Part shown: positions 48,422-60,168 of the stretch, one piece after another | Layout: each line of letters begins with the position of its first letter | Position numbering within the stretch: position 1 is the stretch's first letter | Source of the DNA: Labia minor | Taxonomy: Eukaryota; Arthropoda; Insecta; Dermaptera; Spongiphoridae | DNA length: 64,000 nt | Reading direction: 5' to 3' | Assembly: GCA_963082975.1 (NCBI GenBank) | Contig: OY720350.1 | Coordinates: forward strand, 38,670,660-38,734,659 | The notes under the pieces: generated by a model | What the model was told of the DNA's origin: nothing | What the model saw: the letters and a program-made list of their open reading frames with translations, nothing else | Database searches by the model: none | Made by a program: the position numbers and the translations under genes

Positions 48422-49216
48422 TCTTAAATTTATAACTAAATTTAAGTTCAAGTATTAAAATTAATTGGAAAAAATTGATAAAAATAAATTATCTCTAGAA
48501 TAGTTTTGCAAAAATTGAAAATTCGTTGTCATTTTGACATTCCAAAATGATTCTAATAAACTTTATGAAATTGCCAAATTATAAATTTAATAATCTTTTT
48601 TATAAAAATAATCAATATAGATATATAAATGACTGCATATATATTAATTTTGTTTAAAATTTAAACTTTGAATGTATATAAATTTAGCCCGGTAAAATGA
48701 TATTTTCAAAAATATATCATATAAAAGTACTTTAGTTTTAAAAAGTAATAATGTATTCTAAAGATTAGTGAAATTTCATTTCATTATTTTTAATTTGTTA
48801 AAAACAGGAATTTTCATTTCTGAAATAAACTTTCAAATTTATCTTATCAGCCATTACCACTTCCTCTTTACTAAAGTTAGAAAACATCGACAATATTGCT
48901 TATATAAAACTACAGAGCATCTATATATAAAACAATCATTCACATATTTTTTAGCATTTAATTTTTTTCTATAAATTACTTTCTACTTTGCATTTATTTA
49001 CAAAAAACTATTTTTTAAAAATTGATAGATATCTTATAAATTAATGCTGATTCAATTTTTTTCTCAAGGTATTAATTTATATCTATATAAACAATTACAC
49101 TAAATTATTATGAATTTTTCATTTGATTTCTAGCATTTCCGAAATTTGAAAATCTCTTATTTGCAAATAGAATTGTTATTCGGAATTTGTCTACACTTTT
49201 TAAAGATTCACAAAAA
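48422..49216. promoter_or_regulatory. Shared 5' region of METTL25B and LTA4H
   Basis: The start codons of two divergent genes are 795 bp apart and no other gene intervenes, so a bidirectional promoter is likely (inference). The sequence is AT-rich with no CpG island. A splice-acceptor-like TTGATTTCTAG at 49124-49134 may end an untranslated LTA4H exon. Confidence 0.4.
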
Positions 49217-52052
49217 ATGACGGGTAAAAGGCTAAGTCCTCAGGACCCAAATTCATTTTCCCGGCCAGGTATTTATTCTAATATTTTATAAATATCATAT
49301 TAAAAAAATCAATATTTTTATTTATAAAATATCATTTTAATTTGATATTATTAACCTATAAAATAATTCCTTCCAATTTTTTTAGATCTAGCTGCTGTCC
49401 TTCATACATTTCTAGATTTAAATATAAATTTTGATAAAAAAATAATTGAAGGAAAAGCGGTATTAACCGTAGAAAAAAAATCAAAAGATGTTTCTTCTCT
49501 GGTAAAAATAATTTCATAATGAAATAATGTTCTTTTAAACTTCTATATTAATAATAAATTACTATTTTTAAGATTCTTGATTCGCACGATTTAAAAATTA
49601 CTAAAATTGTTTCTGTTCCGAATGAGGAGAATATTCAATATACAATTAGTGATCCAGTTTCTTGCTTTGGTCAAAAACTAGAAGTTGTTCTTCCTTCAGA
49701 AGACAAGTATGTACTCAACAGTTAATATGTTTGAATCACATTAATAAATTATTTGTTATTAAAATATGAATTAATAATTAATTTTTTTTTGGGGGAAAAA
49801 TATTTTCTTCCACTTTCTTTTAATCTAGATGTGACATTGCTATTCACTATTCAACATCCCCTAAATCAACTGCACTTCAATGGTTAACTCCACAACAAAC
49901 AGCAGGGAAAAAACATCCATATCTTTTCAGTCATTGTGAGGTAAAATATTATTCTTTCTTTTATATTAACATATTTAATATTATATTATAATTTAATTTC
50001 TTGTAATATCATTTTGTCAGGCTATTCACTGCCGAGCCATGCTCCCATGCCAAGATACTCCTTCAATTAAATCAACTTATTCAGCTCAAGTAATTCCATT
50101 TTATTATTTAATATTTATTTAAAAATATAATAATTTTTATTTACTTTTTTCTATTGATATATTTACAGATTTCAGCACCAGCATCACTTCTTGTATTAAT
50201 GAGTGCTGTTGTAGATGGGGAACCAATTAATAAAGGCGAAAATCGTGTTCATAAATTTACTCAGAAAATACCAATTCCATCTTATCTAATAGCATTAGCT
50301 GTTGGAGATCTTGAATCACGTACAATTGGCCCTCGAACTAAAGTTTATTGTGAAAAAGAATTTATCGAACAAGCTGCTTCTGAATTTGTTAAAGTATAAA
50401 TTTATAAGTTATTAAATATTTAATCTCTAAAATCTAATAAAATATTTTTGTTTCTTAGACTGAATCAATGCTTCAAATTGCTGAATCCCTTTGTGGACCA
50501 TATGTTTGGGGGGAATATAATTTATTGATACTTCCTCCTTCTTTTCCAATGGGTGGAATGGAAAATCCTTGTTTAAGTTTTGTGACTCCAACTCTATTGG
50601 TATTTTGATTTTGGTATTTATCAAATATATATATATATATATTTGAAGATTTAAGTTTAATAATTTTTTTCAAAGGCTGGCGATGGCTCTCTAGCTAATG
50701 TTGTAGCACATGAATTATCACATTCTTGGACAGGTAACTTGGTTACTAATCTTAACTTTGAGCATTTTTGGCTTAATGAAGGCTTTACAATGTTTCTTGA
50801 ACGTAAAATTGAATCAAAACAAAATGGAGAACCTTCACGGCATCTATCTGCATTAGGTGGATTAAAAGAACTACAAGAAACGGTATATATTTGAGAATTT
50901 AAAACAAATAACGATTTTTTTAATTTGTTTATTTTCAATAGATTAATTCTTATTTGATTTAGATTAATAATCGTGGAGCTGAAGATCCTTTAACTAAGCT
51001 GGTTCCTGATTTAACAGATGTTGATCCTGATGAAGCTTTTTCCGTAGTACCTTATGAAAAAGGGCATACTTTCCTTTTCTATCTTGAAGAACTTTTAGGA
51101 GGACCAAGTATAATATATATATAATTGTCCTTAAACAAACTTTAACTAAATTATATTAAAAAAACATTAATTTAAATTTCTTTTTTAAGAGGTATTTGAT
51201 CCATTCCTTCGAGCTTATATGGATGAATTTAAATATAAATCTATAACCACTGATGACTTTAAATCTTTTCTTTATAAACATTTTCAAGAAAAAAAGAAAG
51301 AATTGGATTCAGTTGATTGGAATGGGTGGCTTTATTCTCCAGGAATGCCTTTACATATTCCAGAGTAATTTAATTAATTAAATTATATTTCTGTAATTAG
51401 TTAAAATTAAATGTTTTTTAATTTTTATTTATAGTTATGATACCTCATTACTTGAGGCATGTAAAAAATTAGCTAAAAAATGGATAGGTGATACCCCTGA
51501 AAGTTGCAGTAATTTTAATCCTGAAGATTTCACAAAATTAAGTCCTCAACAAAAATTGATATTTTTAAATGAATTATTAAAAGAGGATCCATTAAGTATC
51601 GCGAAATTAAAAATTCTACAAAAATTGTATGATATGGATAGTATTGGTAATTCTGAAATAAAATTTAGGTATGTTCATATTGTTATTGAATAAAGATTTA
51701 AAGTTATTTAATATATGATATATAATTATAATTAATTATTTATAATTTATTAGATGGTTACGATTATGTATTAAAGGACGTTGGCCCGATGTACTGCCAA
51801 AAGTTCTTGAATTTGTCACAAAACAGGGACGGATAAAATTTATTAAACCTATCTACAGGTAACTATTAGATTTTTTGATTGTTTTTTTTTAAATTAAAGT
51901 TTAAATAATATTTTAATTATTTTACTTTTAGGGATTTAAATGATTGGCCCGAAATGAGACCCAAAGCTGTTGAAAATTTCAACAAAACTAGAGACAATAT
52001 GATGTATATATCATCCCGTGCTGTTGCAAAAGTTTTAAATTTGGACGAATAA
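49217..52052 (+). CDS. LTA4H: Leukotriene A4 hydrolase / aminopeptidase (M1)
   Basis: Thirteen exons: 49217-49268, 49386-49501, 49573-49706, 49829-49940, 50021-50089, 50169-50393, 50459-50599, 50676-50882, 50963-51107, 51190-51364, 51435-51668, 51754-51858 and 51932-52052. They give 611 aa, the human length, and key residues fall at the human numbers. PMGGMEN (266-272, E271) is the aminopeptidase exopeptidase motif. HELSH (295-299) with E318 binds zinc. D375, Y383, R563 and K565 are kept. Position 378 is Phe, whereas human has Tyr. It is a cytosolic zinc enzyme that trims tripeptides and, in vertebrates, converts LTA4 to LTB4; the second activity cannot be assumed here. The frame stays open upstream of the chosen ATG to an acceptor at 49134, so a longer N-terminus is possible. 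Confidence 0.95.
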
Positions 52053-52325
52053 ATTAATTATATTTTGAAATATAAACACTTTTTAAAGCATTTATATAAT
52101 ATTTTATTTTCTTAAAGAACCTATTAATAATCTAAAAGTTAAAAATGTGTTCCATTTAATATTAAAATATTTTTCTAGAAAAAAAACATTTTTAATTAAT
52201 AATTATATAGATAATGTTATTAATCAATTTTAAAAGATTATTTATTAAGAATAATTAAATAATATATACAAATAAAAATGGATTTAGCAAATCCTTATTT
52301 ATTAAACTACTAAATTAAATACAAA
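52053..52325. terminator. Convergent 3' ends of LTA4H and MRPL13
   Basis: AATAAA at 52271-52276 serves LTA4H. TTTATT at 52298-52303, AATAAA on the minus strand, lies only 22 nt after the MRPL13 stop. The predicted 3' UTRs therefore overlap or touch. Confidence 0.55.
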
Positions 52326-53703
52326 TCAACGTTTTATATAATTTTCAGGATAATCAAATATTTTAGGGAAATTTTTAACTTCTTCAGGTGAATAGTGATC
52401 TAATCGTTTAGGTACAGGTCTCAGTGGACGTATTTGGTTTGATACATTTTCAAGTATATCCTTAGGGACTTCCTCATCTGGGTATAAATGTAATCTCATC
52501 ATAAAACCTCTCCTTTGAAGAGAACTTCTTAGAGTTCTGTATACAGCCTTTTGAAGTATCTTAAAAATAATAGAACATTGAAATTAGTGGAAATGAATTT
52601 TTTCAATAAATTATAATTAAATACATTTATCTAAAAGAAATTGATTAATTCCATCTTAATAAGTAATTTATTAAATAGGAATCTCTTGATCTTTTCTTCT
52701 CTCCTTATGGTTTGGATTTAGGATAATAAAATAAACCCTCTATGATTATTTTCAATTTAAAGTTAACAGTTTCATTTTATATCATTAGTAAAATTGCATT
52801 TAGAATTAAATTAACTATTTGAATATTTAATTAAATAAATTTACTTAATAAGATGAAATTATTTTAAAAATAAAAAAAATTAATTGAATATATCTATATA
52901 TCTATAATACCAAATAAAATTAATATCGAAAGTTATTTAAAATGTTCTATTATAAATTCTCCACCTCACCCCTCTTTTGGGCTCTTCCTCTTAAAAACAT
53001 ACTTTTATAGTCTTAAGAATAATAAAATGGCATAAATTAAAGTGGTAAATTATTAATATATATTTATAAAACTTACTAGAGTAGGATCTTTTGCGTGAAG
53101 TTCCCAAGCTAATGTCCAGGTTGCAGTTCCTGGTTTCCCTTCGTGATGAAAATATACTTGTTTTGTCCAATGATCGCCAGGTAATGCAATTTGTTTTGTG
53201 TTAATAACTACTACATGATCACCACAATCATCTTAAAAAGAGTAATTAAGATTTATAAAGATTTTGATTTAATAATATTTAATTTAATAAAAAGTATGAT
53301 ATATATGATTTTTAGTATTAAGGATGCTAACAAATTAGACAGTTATTAAATGGAATAGAATATTGTTTGTGTTCAATAGATATATAACAAGAGGATTAAT
53401 AACTAAATATTTTATATGAAGGTCTATGTTTAAATTAAATGTAATATTTTTATGAAAAAAATATCTTACTAAGGGCATGATATATTGGTTTATTTAAGCC
53501 TTTAAGATATTTTACTATAAGATTAGCTGAATCAAAAGGATTTTGCCATTTGGCATCGTATATATGCCAAATTCTTGAAAAAGTAGCCCATTGCTAAAAT
53601 GAATATAAACGTGTATAAAATTAATTATAATATATATATATACTTTAAATTTTATTTATATAAATTGTTAAAAACATACTTGAACTCTTTGAAATTGACT
53701 CAT
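52326..53703 (-). CDS. MRPL13: Mitochondrial large ribosomal subunit protein uL13m
   Basis: Four exons in transcript order: 53703-53680, 53593-53470, 53231-53077 and 52559-52326. They are GT-AG, in phase, and give 178 aa, the same as human MRPL13. The start is [37 protein letters not shown] is the conserved uL13 core. RLHLYPDEEVP and PKRLDHYSPEEV near the C-terminus are typical of the mitochondrial form. It is a structural component of the mitochondrial large subunit. The N-terminus needs no separate cleavable presequence to match the family. It converges on LTA4H. Confidence 0.93.
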
Positions 53704-54622
53704 TTTATGGCATTTAACCAAATAATTAGTATTTTTATAATTTTAACAAATTTTCATAAGATGTGATTAATAAAGTGTAAGAAATGTGAGTTTCAATTTT
53801 GATTAATAATTGATTCGTGTTTTGACAGCGTATGCTAATATTTACAAGTATACAACTAAAAATTAAAATAATAAAAAAAAGAAATAATTAAATTATAGTT
53901 ATTGTATTTAAATAATATAAAGAAAATTATCTAGTTTTAAATTTAGAAGAAAAATAAATTTATATAATGAAAAAATATATGGCGGAATTTTTGAAAGTCG
54001 GCGTTAAATGAAATGTTACGTAAAAGTATAGCTCATAAACATTTAAAATATTTTCGATAAAGTATAAAACATAAAACAACAGTTACAGAAAACTTCTTAG
54101 AAAAAGAGGAAGATATCATAATCTTTAAATAACTTCATATTAATTAGAATTATTAAATTAAGAAGATGTGTATTTAAACTTAAATAGCAAATAAACTACC
54201 CTTATAATATTTAAAAGCAAAATCTATATCTTCATTTGTTTATTTACATCTCACATAAATATAAACATAACATAGAATGCTATGATCCAACTCCCCTCTC
54301 TCTCATTCCATTCATTCACTACAAACCACATAAATACATAACAGAAGTCTATGGATAAAAAGGATTATCAAAAATGTTTATATATAATGATAAAAAGACT
54401 AATAAAAGGTTTGAAGAAACGAGAGTAATGAAGTATGTGTGGGGGAGATTATATTAATTAATAAATATTTTTTTATATTATTTTTATACTCATAATGAGG
54501 AAGGTTGGGTTACACGTACCACTGCCTAAACCATACCACTTATGTATTGTAAATAAGTTTAGCGTCATGGTAGATTAGTATTAGGTCAGACATATTATTT
54601 ATAGGTAACTTTTGTAAAACAT
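53704..54622. other. MRPL13 upstream region
   Basis: AT-rich. The MRPL13 promoter must lie in the first few hundred bases, but no element is distinct. A GC-richer patch near 54495-54600 has no ORF. Confidence 0.4.
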
Positions 54623-54777
54623 CTGGAGTGTCTCCACTCGACTATCTCGCAAATTTGAATTGGATTAAATAGCATATATTATATTTAAATTAAATTTAAT
54701 TAATTATAAATTATAATTTAAAATTAATAAATAATATTAATTAAATCAGATCGGGTTTGACTCTTTGTTGATGACAC

Positions 54778-55097
54778 TGTGGCGATGATGACAACAATGC
54801 AAATAAACAAGAATTTTTTCATAAACATTTTATACATTCATGGCGCCTTGATTTCACACTAACACACATATAGCTTATAAGTATTAATAAAAAATATATA
54901 AATTTAACTATATTAATTTAACCTGTGCACAGGATATCATAACAACATAAAATAAGGTACATTAAATTAATTATATTTTATAAATATTGTAAAATTACAC
55001 CACTTAATGATAAATATATTGTTTAATTATAATTTCGTTTAATTTACTTTATTTATTATAAGACTCATAATTGGAGTTCCATAATTGGACTCCCATA
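54778..55097 (+). repeat. 5' LTR
   Basis: 320 bp, starting TGTGGCGATG and ending GGACTCCCATA. It carries CTGTGCACAG-like and TATA-like AT-rich stretches that could act as promoter, but no single TATA box stands out. It lacks the usual CA at the 3' end. Confidence 0.92.
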
Positions 55098-55099
55098 AT

Positions 55100-55110
55100 T
55101 GGTGACCCCG
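55100..55110 (+). promoter_or_regulatory. Primer binding site, tRNA-Trp-like
   Basis: TGGTGACCCCG begins 2 bp after the LTR. This is the start of the primer site known for CsRn1-type elements, which use tRNA-Trp. Beyond 11 bases the match ends. Confidence 0.6.
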
Positions 55111-55393
55111 TTTATGAACACAATTATATTAAATTCAATAATTTAAAATCAGTATTATTATAATAAATTCACTAAGTTTAATTTAAATTTTTAATAACCT
55201 TATTTTTTTGTAAATTTTAATTTTTATTCATAATTCTTTATTAGTCATTTACTAATTGTTTCTTTTTATTTTATATTTATTGTTCTTATTGTGTATTATA
55301 TTGAGTAGTATTTTCATTGTCTTTTTATTCATTTAGATAATTAAGTTTTTAATTTAAAAATAAGGATAATTATCTTTAAATTGCAAATTCAAC

Positions 55394-56215
55394 ATGGACA
55401 ATCAAATTGAAACAACTCCAACTGCTACTACAATTCAGCGCGTCGCTATTAAAATTCCGCCACTTTGGCGAAAAAATTTTAAAATATGGAGAATGCAGGT
55501 AGAAGCACAATTTTCTAATTACTCCGTCACAACTGAGCTGACTAAATTTAATTATGTTTTGGCTTCGTTAGATTCAGATGTCGCTGAATTAGTTTCAGAT
55601 TTTTTATCAAAAGAGCTCTCTAGTAAGCCATACACAGATCTAATGGACCGATTGCAAAGAGAATTTGAGGAATCCGAAGGTAGGAAAGTGACAAAATTAT
55701 TAACAGAAATCGAGCTTGGCGACAAGCGACCCAGCCAATTACTGCGCGAAATGCGTGCACTTGCTGGTACCCAGGTCAACGATGATTTTTTAAGAACTAT
55801 ATTTTTACAAAGATTACCTGTAAATTTACGTTCAATACTAGCCTCGAGCAGTGATTCTCTCGACAGTATGGCCGTTATGGCAGACAGAATCTTAGATTAT
55901 TCTTACTCTTCTTACTCTTCACCCCAAATATCCTCTATTCCCAATAGTTCTGATATTAGCTCTACTACTCACCCAAGTCATCCAACAGACAGATTATCAC
56001 GCCTAGAATCTCAGATAAACGAACTATCTGCAGCTATTTCTCACTTAACAACCAGGCCTCGCTCAAAATCACGAACGCGTTCTTCTTCTAGAGGCAGGTA
56101 CAATCCTAATGGTCCATTGTGCTGGTACCATCACACATTTCGAGAAAAGGCTAAGAAATGCAATAGTCCTTGCTCTTACGGTTCTAGATCGATACTGACG
56201 ACGGAAAACTCTTAG
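55394..56215 (+). CDS. gag: Gypsy Gag protein, 273 aa
   Basis: This is the structural protein of the retrotransposon particle. The N-terminal two thirds are helical and charged, including LLREMRALAGTQVNDDFL and IFLQRLPVNLRSIL, the usual capsid-like segment of this clade. A Ser-rich linker (about 170-200) and an Arg/Ser basic stretch (RPRSKSRTRSSSRGR) follow. The C-terminal nucleic-acid-binding finger is C243, H246, C256 and C260 (CWYH...C...C), the unusual C-H-C-C form of CsRn1 elements rather than CCHC. The ORF ends in TAG at 56213-56215, just after a slippery-type heptamer that could shift translation into the protease frame. Confidence 0.93.
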   Translation: MDNQIETTPTATTIQRVAIKIPPLWRKNFKIWRMQVEAQFSNYSVTTELTKFNYVLASLDSDVAELVSDFLSKELSSKPYTDLMDRLQREFEESEGRKVTKLLTEIELGDKRPSQLLREMRALAGTQVNDDFLRTIFLQRLPVNLRSILASSSDSLDSMAVMADRILDYSYSSYSSPQISSIPNSSDISSTTHPSHPTDRLSRLESQINELSAAISHLTTRPRSKSRTRSSSRGRYNPNGPLCWYHHTFREKAKKCNSPCSYGSRSILTTENS

Positions 56216-56754
56216 GCCACTCTCTTGAGGCGGCACAAGAAGTTGGCCATATTACCACTTGCCGCTTATTCGTTAGAGATAAGACTACAAATGTTTCTTA
56301 CCTAATAGATTCAGGCGCTGATATCTCCGTTATTCCACCCAACAATCAAGATAAAAAACATTTGGCAAAACGAACCTTATACGCAGCTAATGGCTCACCT
56401 ATTCACACTTATGGCGAACGTCTTATTAATTTAGACATCGGTCTCAGGCGTTCTTTTTGTTGGCCATTTACAATTGCTGATGACAAAGAACCAATTATTG
56501 GAGCCGATTTTCTGAATCGTTTTGGAATACTAGTTGACATTAAAAACAAATGTCTCATTGACAGAAATACTGCACTTTCAATTACAGCTATTGTAGCAAA
56601 CGGTTTGTCTGAACCCAGTATTCTCTTATTAGACCCTTATGATAAATATTCTAAACTTCTTCAGCAATATCCCAACCTACTTCGCGATAACCCGGAGTTT
56701 TGTGCTACAGATATGGAATTCTTCCACACAATATCTACCACAGGACCCCTGTAA
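56188..56754 (+). CDS. pro: Gypsy protease region, second frame
   Basis: Open in the -1 frame relative to gag from 56188 (after a TAG at 56185) to TAA at 56752-56754. [13 protein letters not shown] (active-site Asp at about 56308) is the retropepsin motif, and [16 protein letters not shown] is the usual later segment of these proteases. There is no convincing start codon of its own, so it probably depends on frameshifting from gag. The C-terminal TTGP is the start of the linker that in relatives runs straight into reverse transcriptase. Here the frame breaks. Confidence 0.85.
   Translation: MDTDDGKLLGHSLEAAQEVGHITTCRLFVRDKTTNVSYLIDSGADISVIPPNNQDKKHLAKRTLYAANGSPIHTYGERLINLDIGLRRSFCWPFTIADDKEPIIGADFLNRFGILVDIKNKCLIDRNTALSITAIVANGLSEPSILLLDPYDKYSKLLQQYPNLLRDNPEFCATDMEFFHTISTTGPL
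56203..56209 (+). promoter_or_regulatory. Candidate -1 ribosomal frameshift site
   Basis: GGAAAAC lies in the gag frame as G-GAA-AAC, two codons before the gag stop and inside the 25 nt gag/protease overlap. A -1 slip here enters the protease frame exactly. The same heptamer is a known slippery site in some lentiviruses. No downstream pseudoknot was verified. Confidence 0.55.
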
Positions 56755-59411
56755 CTGCGAAGGCGAGACGACTTCCATCAAATAAATTAACTCAGGCTAA
56801 AACTGAATTCCAAAAGATGATTGATTTAGGGATATGCCGGCCATCCAAAAGTCCTTGGTCAAGCCCACTCCACATGGTTTCCAAAAAAGATGGTTCTTGG
56901 CGACCGTGTGGCGATTATAGGGCACTTAATGCTATCACAACACCCGACCGCTATCCCATTCCTCACTTACACGACTTCAATAGTCGCCTTGCTGGCACTA
57001 CTATTTTCTCTAAGGTGGACTTGGTCCGAGCCTTTCACCACATACCAATCTTACCCGAACATATTCCCAAGACCGCAGTCATTACACCATTCGGTTTATA
57101 TGAATTCATTAAGTTACCCTTTGGTCTGAGAAATGCCGCTCAGTCCTTTCAACGTTACATTGACTCTATATTAAGAGACTTAGATTTCGTCTTTTGTTAC
57201 TTAGACGATATTCTTATAGCTTCGCAGAGTGAAGAACAACATATTCTTCATCTACATTCACTTTTTAATCGTCTTAATCAATATAATATTAACATCAATT
57301 TATCAAAATGTCTCTTTGGTATTAATCAGATTAATTTTCTAGGGTACTCTATTACCGCTGATGGCATTAAACCCTTACCAGACCGTGTCAACTCAATTGT
57401 GTCCTTTAAACAACCTCAAACTATAGCTGAACTGCGTCGTTTTCTTGGATTAATCAATTTCTATAGACGCTCACTCCCTTCTACCGCTAGCACCCAGCAG
57501 TTATTATTTAACCTATGCAAAGAAGTGCGTAAGAACGACAAACGTCAGGTTGAATGGAATACTGAAGCATTGCGTGCCTTTGATTTACTCAAAAATCAAA
57601 TCGCGAATGCTACTCTTTTAGCGCACCCTTCCAACGACTTACCTCTAGCACTCCTCGTTGATGCTTCCGATTTTGCTGTGGGATCTTCACTTAATCAAGT
57701 TCGTAATGGAAACTTTGAACCACTTGGTTTCTTTTCTAAAACCTTGAACACCACACAAAAAAGATATAGTACTTATGACCGGGAACTATTAGCTGCATAT
57801 TTGTCAATAAAACATTTCCGATATCTTTTAGAAGGTCGTGAATTTACTCTATATACAGACCATAAGCCATTGACTTTCGCCTTTAAACAACGATTAGATA
57901 AAGCGTCGCCCAGGCAACTACGTCAATTAGATTTTATCGGACAATTCACAACCAACCTCCAGTATATACCAGGTAAACATAACATCCCAGCTGATTTTTG
58001 CTCCCGTCTTTCCACAATCTCCATGCCGTCTGTTATATCGTTCGATGCTGTAGCTAAATTACAACTCAAAGATGAAGAACTTATGAGGCTCAAAGGAAAC
58101 GATAAGACATCGCTTCAATTTCAAACTATCGTTTTACCTTCACAAGCAGAGCTGATCGTAGATACCTCAACAGGCCGATTAAGACCCTATCTACCTCAAG
58201 AGTTTAGAAAACCAGCTTTTGTATCTCTTCATGACATGGCTCATCCCGGCATCAAAGCATCAATCAAACTTGTGCAAGAAAGATACGTGTGGCCTTCTCT
58301 TAAAAGAGATGTAGAACTTTGGGCTAAGACATGTATACCGTGCCAAAAGTCGAAAGTTACGAGACACATCTCTAGTGAAATAGGCTCTTATGAACAAGTG
58401 CAGAACAGATTTTCACACCTTAATATTGACATCGTTGGACCGCTGCCACCTTCTGAAGGATTCTCTTATTTATTGACCATCATTGATCGGTTTACTAGCT
58501 GGACTGAGGCCATACCAATTAAAGATATCTCAGCAGACACCGTTGCCCGATCCCTTTTGTTCTCATGGATTGCCAGATTTGGTGTGCCTTTGAAGATAAC
58601 AACTGATCGGGGCAAACAATTCGACTGCGCACTATTCAACCATCTCACCGCCTTTCTCGGAATACGACATATTAAAACCACGGCATATCACCCATCTGCC
58701 AATGGAAAAATCGAAAGGTGGCACCGTCAACTAAAGTCTTCGCTACGGGCTCAATTGTCAAATGATTGGGTCAACAAATTGCCTACAATCCTTTTAGGCT
58801 TGCGTTCACTATTCGCACCTCATCTCAACTCAACACCTGCAACCTTGGTCTATGGAGAACCATTACGATTACCTGCCGATTTCTTTGAGGACAGCACTCG
58901 ATTGGTCGATTTACCTACATTAATCATTAAATTACAAGAACATGTTCGATCATTGAGACCAGTGACAGCAGCTCATCACTCAGCCAAACAACCATTCGTT
59001 CACTCTGACATTCATCATACATCTCATGTTTTTGTGAGACAAGATGCTGTAAGAAAACCGTTGCAAGCCATCTACGAAGGTCCATACAAGGTAGTTTCAA
59101 GATCTCCTAAATTTTTTGAGATTGATTTGCCTAAGGGTAAACAAACCATATCAATTGACAGGCTTAAGCCAGCTTATCTCTTGTCCAGTGATTCAGAGAA
59201 CTCGTTACCAACCACTGTACAACCACATCAACAGCTTCCGGCCTCTCCAGAGTCAACCATCACACCTTCGACGCACAACCAACAGCAGCAACAGCATCCA
59301 ACAGCTCTGCCAGCTCCTCCGCCACCTAAAGCGACTCGCTCAGGACGAACAGTTCATTTTCCATCTAAGTACCTTAGCGTTGTCACTGGGGAGGGAGTAC
59401 TGTGGCGATGA
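56700..59411 (+). CDS. pol: Gypsy Pol: reverse transcriptase, RNase H, integrase
   Basis: Open to TGA at 59409-59411, ending 11 nt inside the 3' LTR. The first ~15 codons overlap the protease frame and are probably not translated; homology begins at about 56745. Numbering from 56700: RT motifs [19 protein letters not shown] and [14 protein letters not shown], and YLDD at 167-170. RNase H shows [14 protein letters not shown] and [10 protein letters not shown]. Integrase has an HHCC zinc finger (HDMAHPG...CIPCQKSK) and a catalytic triad of D577 (NIDIVGPL), D636 (TTDRGKQF) and E672 (NGKIERWH), the D,D-35-E spacing. The C-terminus is Gln/Pro-rich. All catalytic residues are present. Confidence 0.95.
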   Translation: MCYRYGILPHNIYHRTPVTAKARRLPSNKLTQAKTEFQKMIDLGICRPSKSPWSSPLHMVSKKDGSWRPCGDYRALNAITTPDRYPIPHLHDFNSRLAGTTIFSKVDLVRAFHHIPILPEHIPKTAVITPFGLYEFIKLPFGLRNAAQSFQRYIDSILRDLDFVFCYLDDILIASQSEEQHILHLHSLFNRLNQYNININLSKCLFGINQINFLGYSITADGIKPLPDRVNSIVSFKQPQTIAELRRFLGLINFYRRSLPSTASTQQLLFNLCKEVRKNDKRQVEWNTEALRAFDLLKNQIANATLLAHPSNDLPLALLVDASDFAVGSSLNQVRNGNFEPLGFFSKTLNTTQKRYSTYDRELLAAYLSIKHFRYLLEGREFTLYTDHKPLTFAFKQRLDKASPRQLRQLDFIGQFTTNLQYIPGKHNIPADFCSRLSTISMPSVISFDAVAKLQLKDEELMRLKGNDKTSLQFQTIVLPSQAELIVDTSTGRLRPYLPQEFRKPAFVSLHDMAHPGIKASIKLVQERYVWPSLKRDVELWAKTCIPCQKSKVTRHISSEIGSYEQVQNRFSHLNIDIVGPLPPSEGFSYLLTIIDRFTSWTEAIPIKDISADTVARSLLFSWIARFGVPLKITTDRGKQFDCALFNHLTAFLGIRHIKTTAYHPSANGKIERWHRQLKSSLRAQLSNDWVNKLPTILLGLRSLFAPHLNSTPATLVYGEPLRLPADFFEDSTRLVDLPTLIIKLQEHVRSLRPVTAAHHSAKQPFVHSDIHHTSHVFVRQDAVRKPLQAIYEGPYKVVSRSPKFFEIDLPKGKQTISIDRLKPAYLLSSDSENSLPTTVQPHQQLPASPESTITPSTHNQQQQQHPTALPAPPPPKATRSGRTVHFPSKYLSVVTGEGVLWR
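59388..59397 (+). promoter_or_regulatory. Polypurine tract
   Basis: GGGGAGGGAG sits 3 bp before the 3' LTR and would prime plus-strand DNA synthesis. It also codes for part of the last Pol residues. Confidence 0.7.
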
Positions 59412-59720
59412 TGACAACAATGCAAATAAACAAGAATTTTTTCATAAACATTTTATACATTCATGGCGCCTTGATTTCACACTAACACACATATAGCTTA
59501 TAAGTATTAATAAAAAATATATAAATTTAACTATATTAATTTAACCTGTGCACAGGATATCATAACAACATAAAATAAGGTACATTAAATTAATTATATT
59601 TTATAAATATTGTAAAATTACACCACTTAATGATAAATATATTGTTTAATTATAATTTCGTTTAATTTACTTTATTTATTATAAGACTCATAATTGGAGT
59701 TCCATAATTGGACTCCCATA
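59401..59720 (+). repeat. 3' LTR
   Basis: Identical by eye to the 5' LTR over 320 bp. The Pol stop codon is within its first 11 bases. Confidence 0.92.
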
Positions 59721-60168
59721 ACACCATCTCGTGCTGGCGCGTGATTGACAGTCAACGTGTTTAAAAATTTAAAAAAATTAATTCTGGTACTTTCATCGAT
59801 TCAATCAAGCTAAAATTCTATATATAGCAGTTTTATACAATTTTTAATCTTGTGAAACATAATCTTATTTTTACGTTCAGTTTAGAGGAAAATAAATCAA
59901 AACGTGGTAGGATAGAGCTACATTTCTCAAAAGTTGATAAAAAACTACGAATTTTGAATAATGTCCGTGAACCAAATTTCATTACTCTAGCTCAAACCGT
60001 TTTTGCATAATCTTGTCTAGATACACACACACACACACACACACAGAGACAGACATTTTTCTCAACCTTAGTGAAAACGACTCAGGGACCTTCAATACGT
60101 ATAAAAACATCAAAATCTCGACATCGAAAATTTTCGTGACTGCAATACTATCTTTGGCGAGATAGTAA

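Larger units (their letters stand above)
54778..59720 (+). mobile_element. Ty3/Gypsy LTR retrotransposon, CsRn1 type
   Basis: The element is 4,943 bp with two 320 bp LTRs that look identical base for base, and ACAC duplicated on both sides (54774-54777 and 59721-59724). The order is LTR, tRNA-Trp-like primer site, gag with a C-H-C-C finger, protease, RT, RNase H, integrase, polypurine tract, LTR. There is no env-like ORF. The gag finger (CWYH...C...C) and the primer site are the marks of the CsRn1/Kabuki clade. Identical LTRs imply a very recent insertion, possibly polymorphic in the population. Confidence 0.95.
54623..60168 (+). mobile_element. F1 element split by a Gypsy retrotransposon
   Basis: F1 begins at 54623 (CTGGAGTGTCTCCACTCG), is interrupted after 54777 and resumes at 59721 with CACCATCTCGTG in the correct F1 context. 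It ends GGCGAGATAGTAA at 60168. The pre-insertion site reads GATGACACCATCTCGTG, so the retrotransposon duplicated ACAC. The CA microsatellite is at 60021-60045. Confidence 0.8.

Noticed and set aside
50427..50938. Minus-strand ORFs opposite LTA4H
   Set aside because: They are antisense shadows of LTA4H exons 7 and 8.
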